Assembly (NCBI GenBank): GCA_017979445.1
Contig: CM030706.1
Span: forward strand, 14,122,967 to 14,186,966
Source: Akebia trifoliata
Taxonomy: Eukaryota; Streptophyta; Magnoliopsida; Ranunculales; Lardizabalaceae
DNA length: 64,000 nt
Reading direction: 5' to 3'
Below the pieces are notes generated by a model that had not been told where the DNA came from, made no database searches, and worked only from the letters and a program-made list of their open reading frames with translations. Of this stretch, positions 10,593-22,123 are shown in pieces (position 1 is the first letter of the stretch; the number at the start of each line of letters is the position of its first letter). A program made the position numbers and the translations under genes.

Positions 10593-12179
10593 TGAAAGCG
10601 TCCTCGATCCGCGGGGTGCTCGGATATACTTTTAAACTTTGAGGTTTGGGAGTCGCCACCTAGTTATTATGGTCTAGGAATCGAACTTGAACTCTAAACG
10701 AATAAATCAACTAATCTACTACAGAAAATACTGAGTTCGGGGATCACATTACGGGGTTGGAAGGTGTTAGGCACCAACCCAGCACGAAAAACGCCGATCT
10801 CTACTAATTCCCAAATAAACTACATTGCTAAAAGACCTAAGTAATAAAAAAAATATAAGATATATGTATATCTTTCCAAAGACAACGGTCTTGTTCCCTC
10901 AGATCTGGTAGAATAGTTCCTTGTACAATACTCCTCACTTCATTCTGTCGTTGGATTCGCTTCAGATCTTCAAAGCAAGGTATCTCTTCCTTAGATCTGG
11001 ATTCTTTAGATTTGTTTTGGAGGGCTTCTAGGTGTTTTTCAAGCTAAAGTTGAGGTATGGGTGTTAGGTAAGGACTTGGGACTTCAAAATTAGGATTTAT
11101 TGGAGGCTAGGGAAGCTTTTTTACCTACTTCTCTTAGGGTTTATTATTTGATACGAAAATAGGTTGTAAGGACCCCTATTTATAGATTTTTTTGAGTGAT
11201 TGTTTTAATAGAGTTAGTGTTTAATTATAATTGTTTTGGAAAGAGTTATTGTTTAATTATAATTGTTTTAGGTAGAGTTATATTTTAATTAGAATTGTTT
11301 TAGATGGAGTTATTATCTAATTAGGATTATTTTAAATAGAATTATTGTTTAATTAGAATTCTATTAAGATTTTGACTTTTAGTCTCACTTGATTGACTTT
11401 AGTCTTACTTGATTGACTTTAATATCTTGATTTTGGTTTTACTTGATTGACCTAAGATCTTGACTTTAGTCTTACTTGATTGACTTTAATTTCTTGACTT
11501 TAGTCTTACTTGATTGACTTTTAAGATTTTGACTTTAGTCTTACTTGATTGACTTTAATTAGAATTTCACTATACATTAATTAATGTTTTAATTATAAAT
11601 TTCAAAATTTTTAATTATTAAAATTGTAAAATTATCGTTTTACCCTCGGAGAAGACTTTTTGCGTTTTAAGTCAGTTTTTGATGTTCTAAGATGTTTTGG
11701 AATCAATTTTTCATATGGAATTCAATGGGAATATTAGTTTGTGTCATTTATGAATTTTTTTGTGTGAAATGGTCGTGAACTTTATGAGGGGCATTTTCAT
11801 AATTTTGTGACAATTGGCGAAATGATTTATTTGATTTCGATTTGTTATTTTATGTATTTGAAAGGATTTTCCTAAGCATAATGTAGGCTCTAGGGTTGTT
11901 TTAAGGTTAGGGGTATTTTAGTAATTTGATTATTTTTTAGTGATTTTTATCGTGAATCTTGTTTTTGTCTGCAAAATGATGATTTTTATGTTTCTGGGGT
12001 CATATTTTCCTAGTGTAGCGTGGTTTCTATAGTTTTATCAGTTTGATATACCTCATCCGAATTTCTGAAACATATCTAGTAATAAATAAAACATTGGAAT
12101 AATCATCAATTATTGGGAATCATTGCAACCGGGTTGACGAGTTGATTAATCAGGCGGATGCAAAAATGGGGTGTCTATA
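10593..12179 (-). repeat. 3' LTR of element 2 (1,587 bp)
   Basis: It ends TGAAAGCG... on the + strand, and its element-strand start reads TATAGACACCCC instead of TGTAGACACCCC. A G-to-A change has therefore damaged one terminal dinucleotide, probably after insertion. It is closely similar to 19926-21542, with scattered substitutions and a ~30-bp length difference. A TATA box (element strand CTATAAATAG) lies near 11177-11186. Direct repeats of the 'gattgactttagtcttact' type fill about 11380-11560. Confidence 0.9.
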
Positions 12180-12193
12180 GATGCCTCTCTTTG
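12180..12193 (-). promoter_or_regulatory. Polypurine tract of element 2
   Basis: Element-strand AAAGAGAGGC then ATC abuts the 3' LTR, in the same position and with the same composition as in elements 1 and 3. Confidence 0.7.
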
Positions 12194-12479
12194 GTAGAGG
12201 GTTGAAGCAAACTAGATAACAAATCTATTTTGGTAGATAGTACGATATCTGAATGCCAAAGCTAGTGATAATTCATTTAACAGCCTGATTTAGCAATTCG
12301 TCAGGACGTTCGGATCCTTGAAGGTAAAACTCTCCCCGAACTAAAAGGTTGTTAGGCCCTTGAGCGAGAGCTCTCACTGACTGGGTCAGATCCTTGAATT
12401 TTAAAGAATTCACCCTGACTAAAAAAATACAAGTGTGAGTGTGTGTACTGTGTGAAATTGAGTAAAAATTGAGCATAAT

Positions 12480-13175
12480 TTCGAGAAAACCCTTGGCGAT
12501 ATCTGAGCATAATTTCAAGAAAGCCCTTGGCGGCATCTAAGCAAAATCCAAGTTAACCCTTAGTGGCAACTGAGCAAAATCCAAGATAACCTTAGCGACA
12601 ACTGAGCAAAATCCAAGTTAACTCTTGGCGGCATCTGAGCAAAATCCAAGATAACCCTTAGCGGTATGTGAGCAAAAATCCAAGATAACCCTTGATGGCA
12701 CCTAAGCAAAATATAAGATAACCCATGGTGGTAACTGAGCAAAATCCCAGATAACCCTTGGTGGAAACTGAGCAAAATCCAAGATAACCCTTGGCGGCAA
12801 CTGAGCAAAATCCAAGTTAATCCTTGGCGGCAACTGTGCAAAATCCAAGATAACCCTTAGCGGCGACTGAGCAAAATCCAAGTTAACCCTTGGCGGCGAT
12901 TGAGCAAAATCCAAGACAACCCTTAGCCACGACTGAGCAAAATCCAAGATAACCCTTGGCTGCAAGTAAGCAAAATCCAAGTTAACCCTTGGCGGCGACT
13001 GAGCAAAATCCAAGATAACCCTTGGCGGCCATTGAGCAAAATCCAAGTTAATCCTTGACGGCAACTGAACAAAATCCAAGATAACCCTTGATGGCAACTG
13101 AACAAAATCCAAGTTAACCCTTGGTGGCAACTGAGCAAAATCCAAGATAACCCTTGGCGGCATCTGATTAAACTG
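12480..13175 (-). repeat. 33-bp tandem array in the 3' non-coding region of element 2
   Basis: About 20 units of 'gagcaaaatccaagataacc' plus 'cttggcggcaact' (+ strand view). The unit length is divisible by three, so several overlapping ORFs stay open on the minus strand (12560-12841, 12702-13349, 12923-13138), encoding 11-residue repeats such as PPRVILDFAQL. Nothing else suggests these are proteins. The array occupies the slot that holds an unrelated 52-bp array in element 1. Confidence 0.9.
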
Positions 13176-14850
13176 GCTGAGGAATGAATGAATTTTGGGA
13201 AATAATGAATGAATCTGGAGAAGAATGATTAAAACGAATCTAGAAAAGGATGGTTGAATTTGGGAATGAATAGATTTGGAAAAGAATGATTGAATTAGGG
13301 AACGAATAAATCTGGAAGATAATGAATCTGGAAAGAATGATTGAATCAAAGAAGGAATGAATCTGGAAAATAATCAAGGAACGAAATAATGCCATATCTC
13401 CTACTCTAAGTAAATGTGTTATTAGTTAATCTCTAGGCACAATCAAATATGAGATCCGAAGTGCTTTTGTTTGAACCTCAAGGTTTTATCCAAAAGTTTT
13501 ATGAATTTAAAAAACCTGAGTTTTTATTTCTTTTGAACCTCAAGGGCTTTTTGAAAAACTGTTATAAAGAAGGTAACCTTAAGTTTGGGGTTCCCATTAT
13601 CTTTTAGGATTAACATTGCTCAAAAACAAAATGCCCCTAGTTTGACAGTAAACATGGTATTGGAGATAATTGAATACATCATGCAAGAAAAATAAAAAAA
13701 TGCCCCTAGTATAAAGGGGAAACTACATATCTAAGAAAAAAAAAGAATGTCCCTTGTATGAATGTTTGAAATATTTGATTACCATAAGCGCAATAAAGAT
13801 TCCACTTTTTTTTTAATTTTTTTATTGAAGATTTTGAGTCAGGCTCAAGAAAACAAAATTATTTCCTTTTGAGACTCATCGTAGAATTCACCCTTTTCTC
13901 CCTTGGTTCACTTGAGGAAGTAAACATCTTCAGATTGATTGTAGACAAGATACTTGTGGCTTCTGAGTTTGTGCCTGGTTTAAGCTAAGTATTGAAGTTG
14001 ATTATTCGGACTTAAGATGTTTCAACTTGGACCACTCTTAGCTTTTTAATCCCCCAGAGATTTTTTTCCTGTTTTTCTTTGTTGCTCTAACTTTTGCCTA
14101 GATTGCCCTTTAAGGTTTTCAAACTAGCGAGCATGCTCTAGATTTTGCCTATATTGCCTTTTCAGGTTTTTAAACTTGCGAGCATGCTCTAGATTTTGCT
14201 TAGATCGCCTTTTCAGGTTTTTAAACTAGCGAGCTTGCTCTAGCTTTTTTCTAGATCGCCTTTTCAGGTTTTTGATCTAGTGAGCTTTTTTTTTTGCCAT
14301 AATCGTCCTTTCAGATTTTCAACCTTGCGAGCTTGCCTTAATTTTTGCCTAAGTCGCCCTTTTCAGGTTTTATACTTAGTAAGCTTCATCATTTTTTCTT
14401 TCTTTTTCTTCCCTTCTGAACTTCTAGAGTTACTGTCTGATCATGCTTTACTACCTTCCTTGAATTTTTAACACAATACTTAGGAGGACTTTCATAGGTA
14501 GGCTTAGGACTGGGCATAAAAAGAAAGGAATTTTGAGGCTCAAAAACTCGAATGCCCCTTGTGTGACATTTTCTTTCTTTGAACTTTCTTCCCTATTTGA
14601 CAATATTTTTTTGTAAGGAAATATATATTTTTTCATTTTGATGTGGTTAGGCCTGAAGTAACTTCTCAGGTTGTCTACGTACCCTAGACTTTTAGGATCA
14701 GACCAAAAACGTAGTTCGAATTTTTCCCTCCCCTAGGTTAGGTGATCGGGTTGAGAAATAAGAAGGTTTTTTTTTTTAACTTTATTTTTTGAGAAAGGTT
14801 GTAAAGGGCTGAGAAATGAGATATTGAACTTTTGAACTGGGTAACAGGAA
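13176..14850 (-). other. 3' non-coding region of element 2
   Basis: No gene. About 13176-13380 is a degenerate 'gaatgaatctggaaa' repeat. About 14090-14390 holds the family's ~62-bp repeat ('ttttcaggtttttaaactag' type on +). The rest matches 1-1000 of element 1 in opposite orientation. Confidence 0.6.
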
Positions 14851-14875
14851 ATTGATTCGATCAAAAATGACCTCC

Positions 14876-15560
14876 TTAAATGTAGTACCGTTTGATCTGG
14901 TCAAGGTTGGTTGGTTCTGGTAATTCGATTCCATCATGATCTTGAAGTTTGACAGTTTTTTTTGGTAATAGTTCTTTGATGATGAACGAACCTCCCCAAT
15001 TTGGTTTGAACTTCTCTCTAAGGTCAAAGATAGGTGTCCGATTCTCTTTGAGTACTAAATCCCTGACTTGTAAGTGATGGGTTTTGATATTTTTGTCAAA
15101 TGCATGGGTGACTCTAATTTGATAAGTTTGCACGTGGTACAAAGCTCTTGGTCGTTTTCTTCAATCAAATTTAATTCTTTATAACGTTGACAAACCCAAT
15201 CTGCTTCTGACAACTGACTTTCTAATAAGACCCTGAGAAACGGGATTTCCATTTTAACTGGCAAGATTGCTTCCAAATCATATACTAGAGAGTAGGGAAT
15301 AGCTCCAATGGAGGACTGCATTGAAGTATGATGTGCCCCTAGTGTGAATAGTAACCTCTCTTACGGATCCTGGTGCGATTGTCACATTTTTCTGATGATT
15401 ATCTTGAGATTTTTTTTTATTGACTGTTTCAATTTTTCCATTAATCTGAGAACGTGGGGAGATGATTTGTGATGTCGAATCCTGAACTTTGAACACGGAG
15501 TAACAACCTAAGCTTTAATGTACGACCCATTATCAGAGATCAATACCGCTTCAACTATTT
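14876..15560 (-). pseudogene. Integrase remnant of element 2 (core end and C-terminal domain)
   Basis: Minus-strand pieces in at least two frames line up with the integrase of element 3. ISDNGS near 15530 marks the second catalytic Asp region. SIGAIPYSLVYDLEAILPV (about 15250-15315) is the conserved post-core block, and QVRDLVLKENR followed by FKPNWGGSFIIKELLP (about 14960-15070) is the chromodomain-less C-terminal segment. It closes at QIKRYYI and a stop at 14876. Frameshifts lie near 15140 and 15300, so no protein can be made. Known role of the family: cDNA insertion into chromatin. Confidence 0.8.
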
Positions 15561-15679
15561 CATTAGTCTGAGAATGGTAATCTATTCTGGGACTCTACTA
15601 TTTTGATAAGTGTAGCACTGATACATTTTGTAACATCTTCATTGATCTCATTTTCTCAAGCCAGTATCTATTCCGTGTC

Positions 15680-15981
15680 AGACAACACCCAAGCTTGCAC
15701 CAAACATATCCTCATAGGCCCACGCGAACAAGTCTTTTGAAATTTATGAGTAAATTCATTATCCCCTCGTATTCCTCTAGGGATAGGATAGTTTCTATCT
15801 GAATTCCTTGGAAATTATTTTTTATTCTAAGGTTCAATGACCTTTGCTTTCTGATTGAAAGTTGTTGAGCCCAACCGTTATCTTCTTGTTTGGGGAAAAA
15901 ATATATCCTTGAAGCCAGATTATTAGTTAATTCGTTAATGCGCTCGAGGTATTCAAAAATCAAATTCAGATGGGGTGACAA
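15680..15981 (-). pseudogene. Reverse-transcriptase N-terminal stub of element 2
   Basis: Minus strand: LSLEEYEGIMNLLINFK leads, after a frame change, into LFAWAYEDM. This is the conserved stretch just upstream of the RT fingers in Tat elements; element 3 has FAWSYQDMPG at the matching place. Integrase sequence begins within ~150 bases, so RT, RNase H and archaeal-type RNase H (about 2.3 kb in element 3) are deleted. Confidence 0.65.
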
Positions 15982-18900
15982 ACACCTCTATAGACTTGAC
16001 AAATTAACTTGACTTACAAGAAAAAAAGTAGGTTCAATCTAAAGAAGACATGACCTTGCTGAAAAAAAAGAACTCGAACTAACTGACCGGACTTACAACC
16101 CTAGCTAGACGATGGACGATTAAGCTTAGGTACAATGATAACCCTTAAACCTCATTGAAGGTCAATTTCAGTGTTACCACCTTGATAACATCTTAATGAA
16201 TCCTGAGATTTTATTGAATTCTGTGCACCAATCTAATAAACAATTCATCCATTCAATAATTTGAAAATTATTGAAAAATAATGTTTTTATTGAATAATAA
16301 TTTTCACAAATTTGATTATTTTTTTGAAATCATTTTCTTTTTAGAAAAATATATTTTGGTAATTTTTCAAGGTCCATGAAAAAAAAGATTTTTGGTAAAA
16401 AACATATTTCAAAAATTTTCCATGTAAAAATAGATCATTTTTCCTTCATTTTCTTTTCTTTTGGAAAGCACTTATTTTTGAAAAGTATTTTCTGAAAAAT
16501 ACTTTTTTTGGAAAATATTTTTCTAGAGAACACTTCTTCTGGAAAATACTTTTTCTAGAAAACACTTTCCTTTAGTAAACCATTGTTCTTCTTTGAACCT
16601 GGGTTGAAACCCGAATTTAGAAAAAAACTTGATTTTCATTTTGATTTAAATGGCCCGGCCCATTATGATTGTTGGATCGAGATGGACTGAGTCATTATGA
16701 ATTATTGCAAGAAATGGATTCTTTATTGGGTCGGTGCACCCATTTTAATCAGGTAAAACAAAACTTGAGGACAACCATACGTTCTGATCTACACATTCAT
16801 CATTCATAATCAAAAGGTCCTATTCATATAACAACCTGGGAACACCCACGATAAGTTCGAGTCGTGGCCTACATGGGAGGTTTCTAGACTCTAAGCTTAC
16901 TATATGCAATGCATTTTTATCTGGTCACCCTTGCCCAAGTACACCTATATACCTCTCGAGCGTACTTAATCAGACGGTACGTGGTGATTTGATTTGATAT
17001 ACCGTATAGGTGACAATCTAAAACTTCAACTCACTTCTCTGAAACCAAAAATAGCCAGTTTGATCCCCAGTTGAAAGGTGGCGCACGATGCTAAGCAAGG
17101 ACCCACTTAAATACCTCTCGTCTAAAATAGATGTAGTTTATCCCTCTCGTACAATAGGGTACAACGGGGCAGGATCTCGCTTAGGCACTGGTTTTGACGA
17201 AGAAGTGCAATTGATGTACTTAGATTATCTTTTATATACCTACGAGTACGAGTCAAGAGTTGTAGCTTTCATAAATGGTTTGGCATCCCACGAGGGGACC
17301 GACCACGTACTAGTACTACGCTGACAATCGGGACATGTGACTGTGTGGCTCACAATAGGTCAAAGGCTCAGGTCGCTCCAGCCTGGGTGTATCGATATAC
17401 CTTTCAGAGTCACCTGATTAAACGGTACTGATGCCCCAGTTTGATATACCCTAAGGTACGTGACTAGAGTTGTGATTTTCATGAATGACGTCGCATCTTC
17501 GAAGAGATTGGACCACGCACTAGTGCCACGTTGGCTATATGGGACGTGCAAGCGTGCAAAGCATTAAACGTGTTAGTGGTATGTGCAAAACAGGATGGGG
17601 TGTGCCCGGGGCCTTTTCAAACAAATGAGCCCATGGACTTAATCATATCCTTGATATCGCATGAATGTTACATGCCAATCCAACCATATCCTATCAACAT
17701 TAAGATCAAAATCAAACATGTATCTCAATCAATATTATGGCATGTTAGAAGGACAATCAACACAAAGACTAATAATTGGATCCAATCATTAAAACAAGCA
17801 CATAGTTCCAAGTCCAAGCCAAAAACATTTTTTTTTATAGTCCAATCAAGGTTATTTTGGATAACCTTAGACAAATTGGGATTTTAAGGCATATTAAATT
17901 ATGAATGGAATGATAATTGTTGGGGAAATGGAATGATAATTGTTGGGGATAAGGAGCGATGATCACATTTTTTTTATTTAATTTATAAAACTAAAAAGAA
18001 GAAACACAAAACAAAATATTTATGTTGCTGCCAGCAACACTTACAACCCAAAAACACCCTTTTAAATTGATTTTTAAAAACAAAAAGAACTCTTTTTTTT
18101 AAGAAAAAAAAACTATTGTTAATTATAAAAAGATATAAAAAAAAAACACAGCCCTCAAAGATCTATTGCCACACCAACTTGTTTGCAATTAGATGTGATG
18201 TGCCATAGATAAAAAATTGGTGTGACAAAAAAAATGATTTATTCTCTCTCTAACAAAGAGGCTCTGTGAGTAAGTTCCATCTACCCTTTTTGATTTTTTT
18301 TAAACTCAAAACATTACAACCAAATTTGGCTTGCTAGAATAGAGACAACAAACTATTGATGAAGAGAACACATTCTCTTATTAGTCCTCACCCCACAATA
18401 TCCACCAGTGAGATTAATCAATTTCAATCAAGTTATTTGAACACATAAGGTCACTGCCACACACAAAAGCGAATCTTTTGTGAGTGATTCTCTCTATTTG
18501 TTTCACCTGAAATAGCTTAGTTTATTGTTCAAAACTCTGCAAAACACGAAGGAACTCTGAAATTTCTGAAAAAGAAAAAAATCGTTTGCTTTTCAAAATG
18601 CACTCCATTACTATTTTTCAAAATTGCAGCAATATCTTCTGATCCGTAGTATTCAATAAGAGCCGAATTTCGATCCTTGAGGAAATCAAAATCCTATATT
18701 GTTCCAAATTCAAGAATTTATCTTCGTTCAAATCCATCGATAACATAGTGGAATCCACAAAAAAAATGATTGAAGTTGACGAAAATTGACCTTGATTTAC
18801 TGATTTAGCTCAGATTTGCTTGATCATCAGATTTTAAAAGAGAAATCCATCATAAAGATCCAAATTTGTTTGAGAGGAACATAGAAAGCAAAGCTGCCTT

Positions 18901-19030
18901 ACAGAGCCGCCTCTGAGAGAGAAAGAGAGAAAGACGGAGACGTTTATCTATTTGTTGTTTGCTGTCTCCTCTTCTTATTAAAGAAGAAGATGTTAAAAAA
19001 TAAAAACGGTTTTTTTTATTATTACACACC
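15982..19030 (-). other. Long non-coding leader/internal region of element 2
   Basis: No gag or other domain was recognised. About 16440-16580 has a ~25-bp degenerate repeat of 'gaaaatactttttctag' type. About 16960-17130 and 17400-17560 share 'gatataccgtataggt' / 'gatataccctaaggtac' and 'gaccacg(t/c)actagt' motifs, suggesting an old ~430-bp tandem duplication. About 18021-18035 holds GTTGCTGCCAGCAAC, a short inverted repeat like those of the array at 19040-19490. Confidence 0.45.
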
Positions 19031-19089
19031 AGCCATTTTTATAAAAACGTTGTTGTTCCCTTAACAAATTTTTTTTTCACCAGCCCCTT

Positions 19090-19490
19090 ATTTTGTTAAT
19101 CGTTCTACCCTGCCCCTTAACAGCACAAAATTTTTTTTTTAAAAAAACGTTGCTGCCCCTTGGTAGCACATTAAAATTTTTTTTTTTTTAAATGTGGCTG
19201 CCTCTTGGCAGCACATTAACAAATTCTTTTTTAAAAACAACATGGCTGCCCCTTAGCAGCACACAAAAAAAAAAAAAAAAATTTAATGTGGCTGCCTCTT
19301 GGCAGCACAAATTTTTTTTTAAATAAAAACATGATTGCCCTTAGCAGCACATTAAAAAAAAAAAATTTAAAAACATGGCCGCCCCTTAGCAGCACAAAAA
19401 AAAAATTTAAAACATGGCTGCCCCTTAGCAGCACATTAAAAAAAAAAATTTAGAAACATGACTGCCCCTTAGCAGCACAAAAAGAAAATT
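19090..19490 (-). repeat. Tandem hairpin array in the leader of element 2
   Basis: Eight or nine units spaced 40-47 bp carry the inverted repeat GCTGCC-YCTT-RGCAGC. They begin at about 19149, 19196, 19244, 19289, 19331, 19376, 19417 and 19459, with a weaker unit near 19110. Units at about 19196 and 19289 are perfect (GCTGCCTCTTGGCAGC). They are separated by A- or T-runs and 'aaacatg'. The array lies about 430-820 bases downstream of the primer-binding site, inside the predicted RNA leader. Confidence 0.85.
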
Positions 19491-19905
19491 TTACATACAC
19501 CAGCCCCCCCTTTTTTTAAAAAAGAACATAATGTCAAAAGGCAGATTGACTCAAAAAGAAAATAAAAACTAAAAAAAATGTCAAAGGATAAATCAATTCC
19601 TAAAATAATAGATAAAATACTAAATAAAAAAAAATCTATATGGTGTAACAACTATCACTCAATCCTTAATGAAATCATCCTTTGAAATCCCAAATTATTT
19701 AAGGTTGTTCCGAATGTTCCTTGATCGAGCCATAAAAAATGTGCCAATCGAAATATTCAACATAACGATCAATAATAGAGCCAAAAGAAGGATAAACCAT
19801 AAAAATAAACAAATAAACTAAAATAATAAATAAATAAATAAAAACAAAAGGTCTCTAATGGCAATGCATCCCATACTTGGGGTTTTTCAAGTCTGATCCT
19901 CAATA

Positions 19906-19924
19906 GTCCCCAGTGGAGTCGCCA
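19906..19924 (-). promoter_or_regulatory. Primer-binding site of element 2
   Basis: The element strand reads TGGCGACTCCACTGGGGAC one base after the LTR end CTTTCA. The leading TGG fits pairing to a tRNA 3' CCA. The identical 18-mer follows both LTRs of element 3. From memory this resembles Ogre/Tat sites assigned to tRNA-Arg, but I could not verify the tRNA. Confidence 0.85.
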
Positions 19925-19925
19925 C

Positions 19926-21542
19926 TGAAAGTGCCCTCGATCCGCGGGGTGCACGGATCCGCTTTTGACCTTTGAGGTTTGGGAGTCGCCACTTAGTTAT
20001 TACGGTCTAGAAATCGAACTTGAACTCTAAACGAATAAATCAACTAATCTACTACAGAAAATACTGAGTCCGGGGATCACATTACGGGGTTGGAAGATAT
20101 TAGGCACCAACCCCGCCCGGTAAACGCCGGTCTCTACTAATTTCCAAATAAACTACATTGCTAAAAGACCTAAGTAATAAAAAAAAATATAAGAAATATG
20201 CATACCTTTCCGAAGACAACGGTCTTGTTCCTTCAGATCTGGTAGAATAGTTCCTTGTACAATACTCCTAACTTCGTTCTATCACTAGATTCACTTCAGA
20301 TCTCCAAGGCAAGGTATCTCTTTCTTAGATGTGGATTCTTCATATTTTTTTATGGATTTCTGGGTGTTTTTGGAGGGCTTCTAGGTGTTTTTCAAGCTAA
20401 AGTTGAGGTATGGGTGTTAGGTAAGGACTTGGGGCTTCAAAATTAGGGTTTATGGGAGGATAAGGAAGCTTTTTGACCTACTTCTCTCAGGGTTTATTAT
20501 TTGATACGAAAATAGGTTGTAAGGACTCCTATTTATAGATTTTTTTAAGTGATTGTTTTGATAGAGTTAGTGTTTAATTATAATTGTTTTGGAAAGAGTT
20601 ATTATTTAATTATAATTGTTTTAGGTAGAGTTATATTTTAATTAGAATTGTTTTAGATGGAGTTATTATCTAATTATGATTGTTTTAAATAAAGTTATTA
20701 TTTAATTAGAATTCTATTAAGGTTTTGACTTTTAGTCTCACTTGATTGACTTTAATATTTTGACTTTAGTCTTACTTGATTGACTTTAATATCTTGACTT
20801 TGGTCTTACTTGATTGACCTTAAGATCTTGACTTTAGTCTTACTTGATTGACTTTAATTTCTTGACTTTAGTCTTAGTTGATTGACTTTAGTCTTACTTG
20901 ATTGACTTTAATTAGAATTTCACTATACATTAATTAATGTTTTAATTATTAATTTTAGAATTTTTAATTATTAAAATTATAAAATTACTGTTTTGTCCTC
21001 GGAGAGGACTTTTTGAGTTTTAAGTCGGTTTTTTATGTTTTAGGATGTTTTGGAATCGATTTTTTGTAAGAAATTCAATGGGAATATTGGTTTGTGTCAT
21101 TTATGAAATTTTTTGTGTGAAATGTTCGTGAACTTTATGAGGGGCATTTTCGTAATTTTGTCAAATTTTGTGAAAATTGGTGAAATGATTTATTTGGTTT
21201 CGATTTATTATTTTATGTGTTTGAAAGGATTTTTCTAAGCATAATGTAGGCTCTAGGGTTGTTTTGAGGTTAGGGGTATTTTAATAATTTGATTATTTTT
21301 TAGTAATTTTTATCGTGAAACTTCTTTTTGTCTGTAAAATGATGATTTCTATGTTTCTGGGGTCATATTTTCCTAGCGTAACGTGGTTTCTATAGTTTTG
21401 TTAGTTCAAGATACCTCATCTGAATTTCTAAAACATATCTAGTAACAAATAAAATGTTAGAATAATCATCCATCATTGGGAACCGTTGCAACCGGGTTGA
21501 CGAGTTGATTAATCAGGTGGATGTAAAAATGGGGTGTCTACA
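19926..21542 (-). repeat. 5' LTR of element 2 (1,617 bp)
   Basis: On the element strand it starts TGTAGACACCCC (21542) and ends CTTTCA (19926). A TATA box CTATAAATAG is at 20529-20538 (minus). About 20720-20920 holds direct repeats of 'gactttagtcttacttgatt' type, shared with the other family A LTRs. Confidence 0.9.
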
Positions 21543-21547
21543 CTAAC
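21543..21547. repeat. Target-site duplication of element 2, right copy (CTAAC)
   Basis: Matches 10588-10592 exactly. Confidence 0.9.
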
Positions 21548-21654
21548 AACTCTTGTCTACTTTCCATAACCACCACAACGAAAGTATTGGGATGACATAA
21601 TAATGAAAAAAAATTGTGTTTAGTCCAAATTTGCTACTCTTATTTTATTCCTTT

Positions 21655-22123
21655 GTTTTAACATAGCCATGTGGCTGGAGCAATAACCTACCAACGCAAT
21701 ATTTCATGCATTTATCTTGTTGTGGTGTTTGTGCTGAACGACATCTACCATTAGATTTATTGCCCAGTCAAGCAACTAGGCTTCCATTGAAAGCAGTAAG
21801 CTCACAACTTGAGTGCACTCTTCTTCTACGTTGAAGTGGACAACATAAGGATCTGACGAACATATTAGAAGAAACATAGTCATGATTAAAAATGTATTAT
21901 TTAAGTTGGTTATTTGTTAGATATATGCTATCCAACCAGCTGGACCAACAAAATAACGAGGAAAACTATGGTTAGCAAAGGTTACAAATTCCCAAATGAA
22001 TACCTTTATCAAACCTACCAGACAATGCACATCGATGCCAAATGATATAATTCCCCTATTAAGCTGGTCTCGTACGTACTCCTCTTGGCCATTCTCGGCA
22101 TTAATTCGAAATATACCTTCTGC
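21655..22123 (-). pseudogene. RopGAP (plant Rho GTPase-activating protein) fragment, two exons
   Basis: RopGAPs switch off ROP small GTPases. Exon 1 (22004-22123) is 120 nt, open, and reads AEGIFRINAENGQEE ... GIDVHCLVGLIK, the start of the RhoGAP domain including the arginine-finger motif GIFR. It is followed by donor GTATTC. The second exon (about 21655-21850) reads VEEECTQVV, then LLDWAINLMVDVVQH and HHNKINA. It has in-frame stops after the MEA and INA segments and a decayed continuation where the family has NIAMVFAPN. Its first ~20 codons are missing. CRIB, N-terminal and C-terminal parts are absent. It is non-functional. Part of the minus-strand fragment series of the CACTA candidate. 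Confidence 0.85.

Larger units (their letters stand above)
10593..21542 (-). mobile_element. Complete but defective Tat-lineage LTR retrotransposon, family A (element 2)
   Basis: The 5' LTR is 19926-21542 and the 3' LTR is 10593-12179, both on the minus strand and bounded by a perfect 5-bp TSD. Reading 5' to 3' on the minus strand: LTR, primer-binding site, leader with a hairpin array (about 19500-19040), a long non-coding stretch, an RT stub, an integrase remnant, the ~62-bp repeat, a 33-bp tandem array, polypurine tract and LTR. No gag was found. Most of RT, RNase H and the archaeal-type RNase H is missing. It is non-autonomous and needs proteins in trans. It interrupts the captured-gene region of the CACTA candidate. 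Confidence 0.92.

Noticed and set aside
12702..13349. 215-codon minus-strand ORF of 11-residue repeats
   Set aside because: It is the translation of a 33-bp non-coding tandem array; other frames in the same array are also open.
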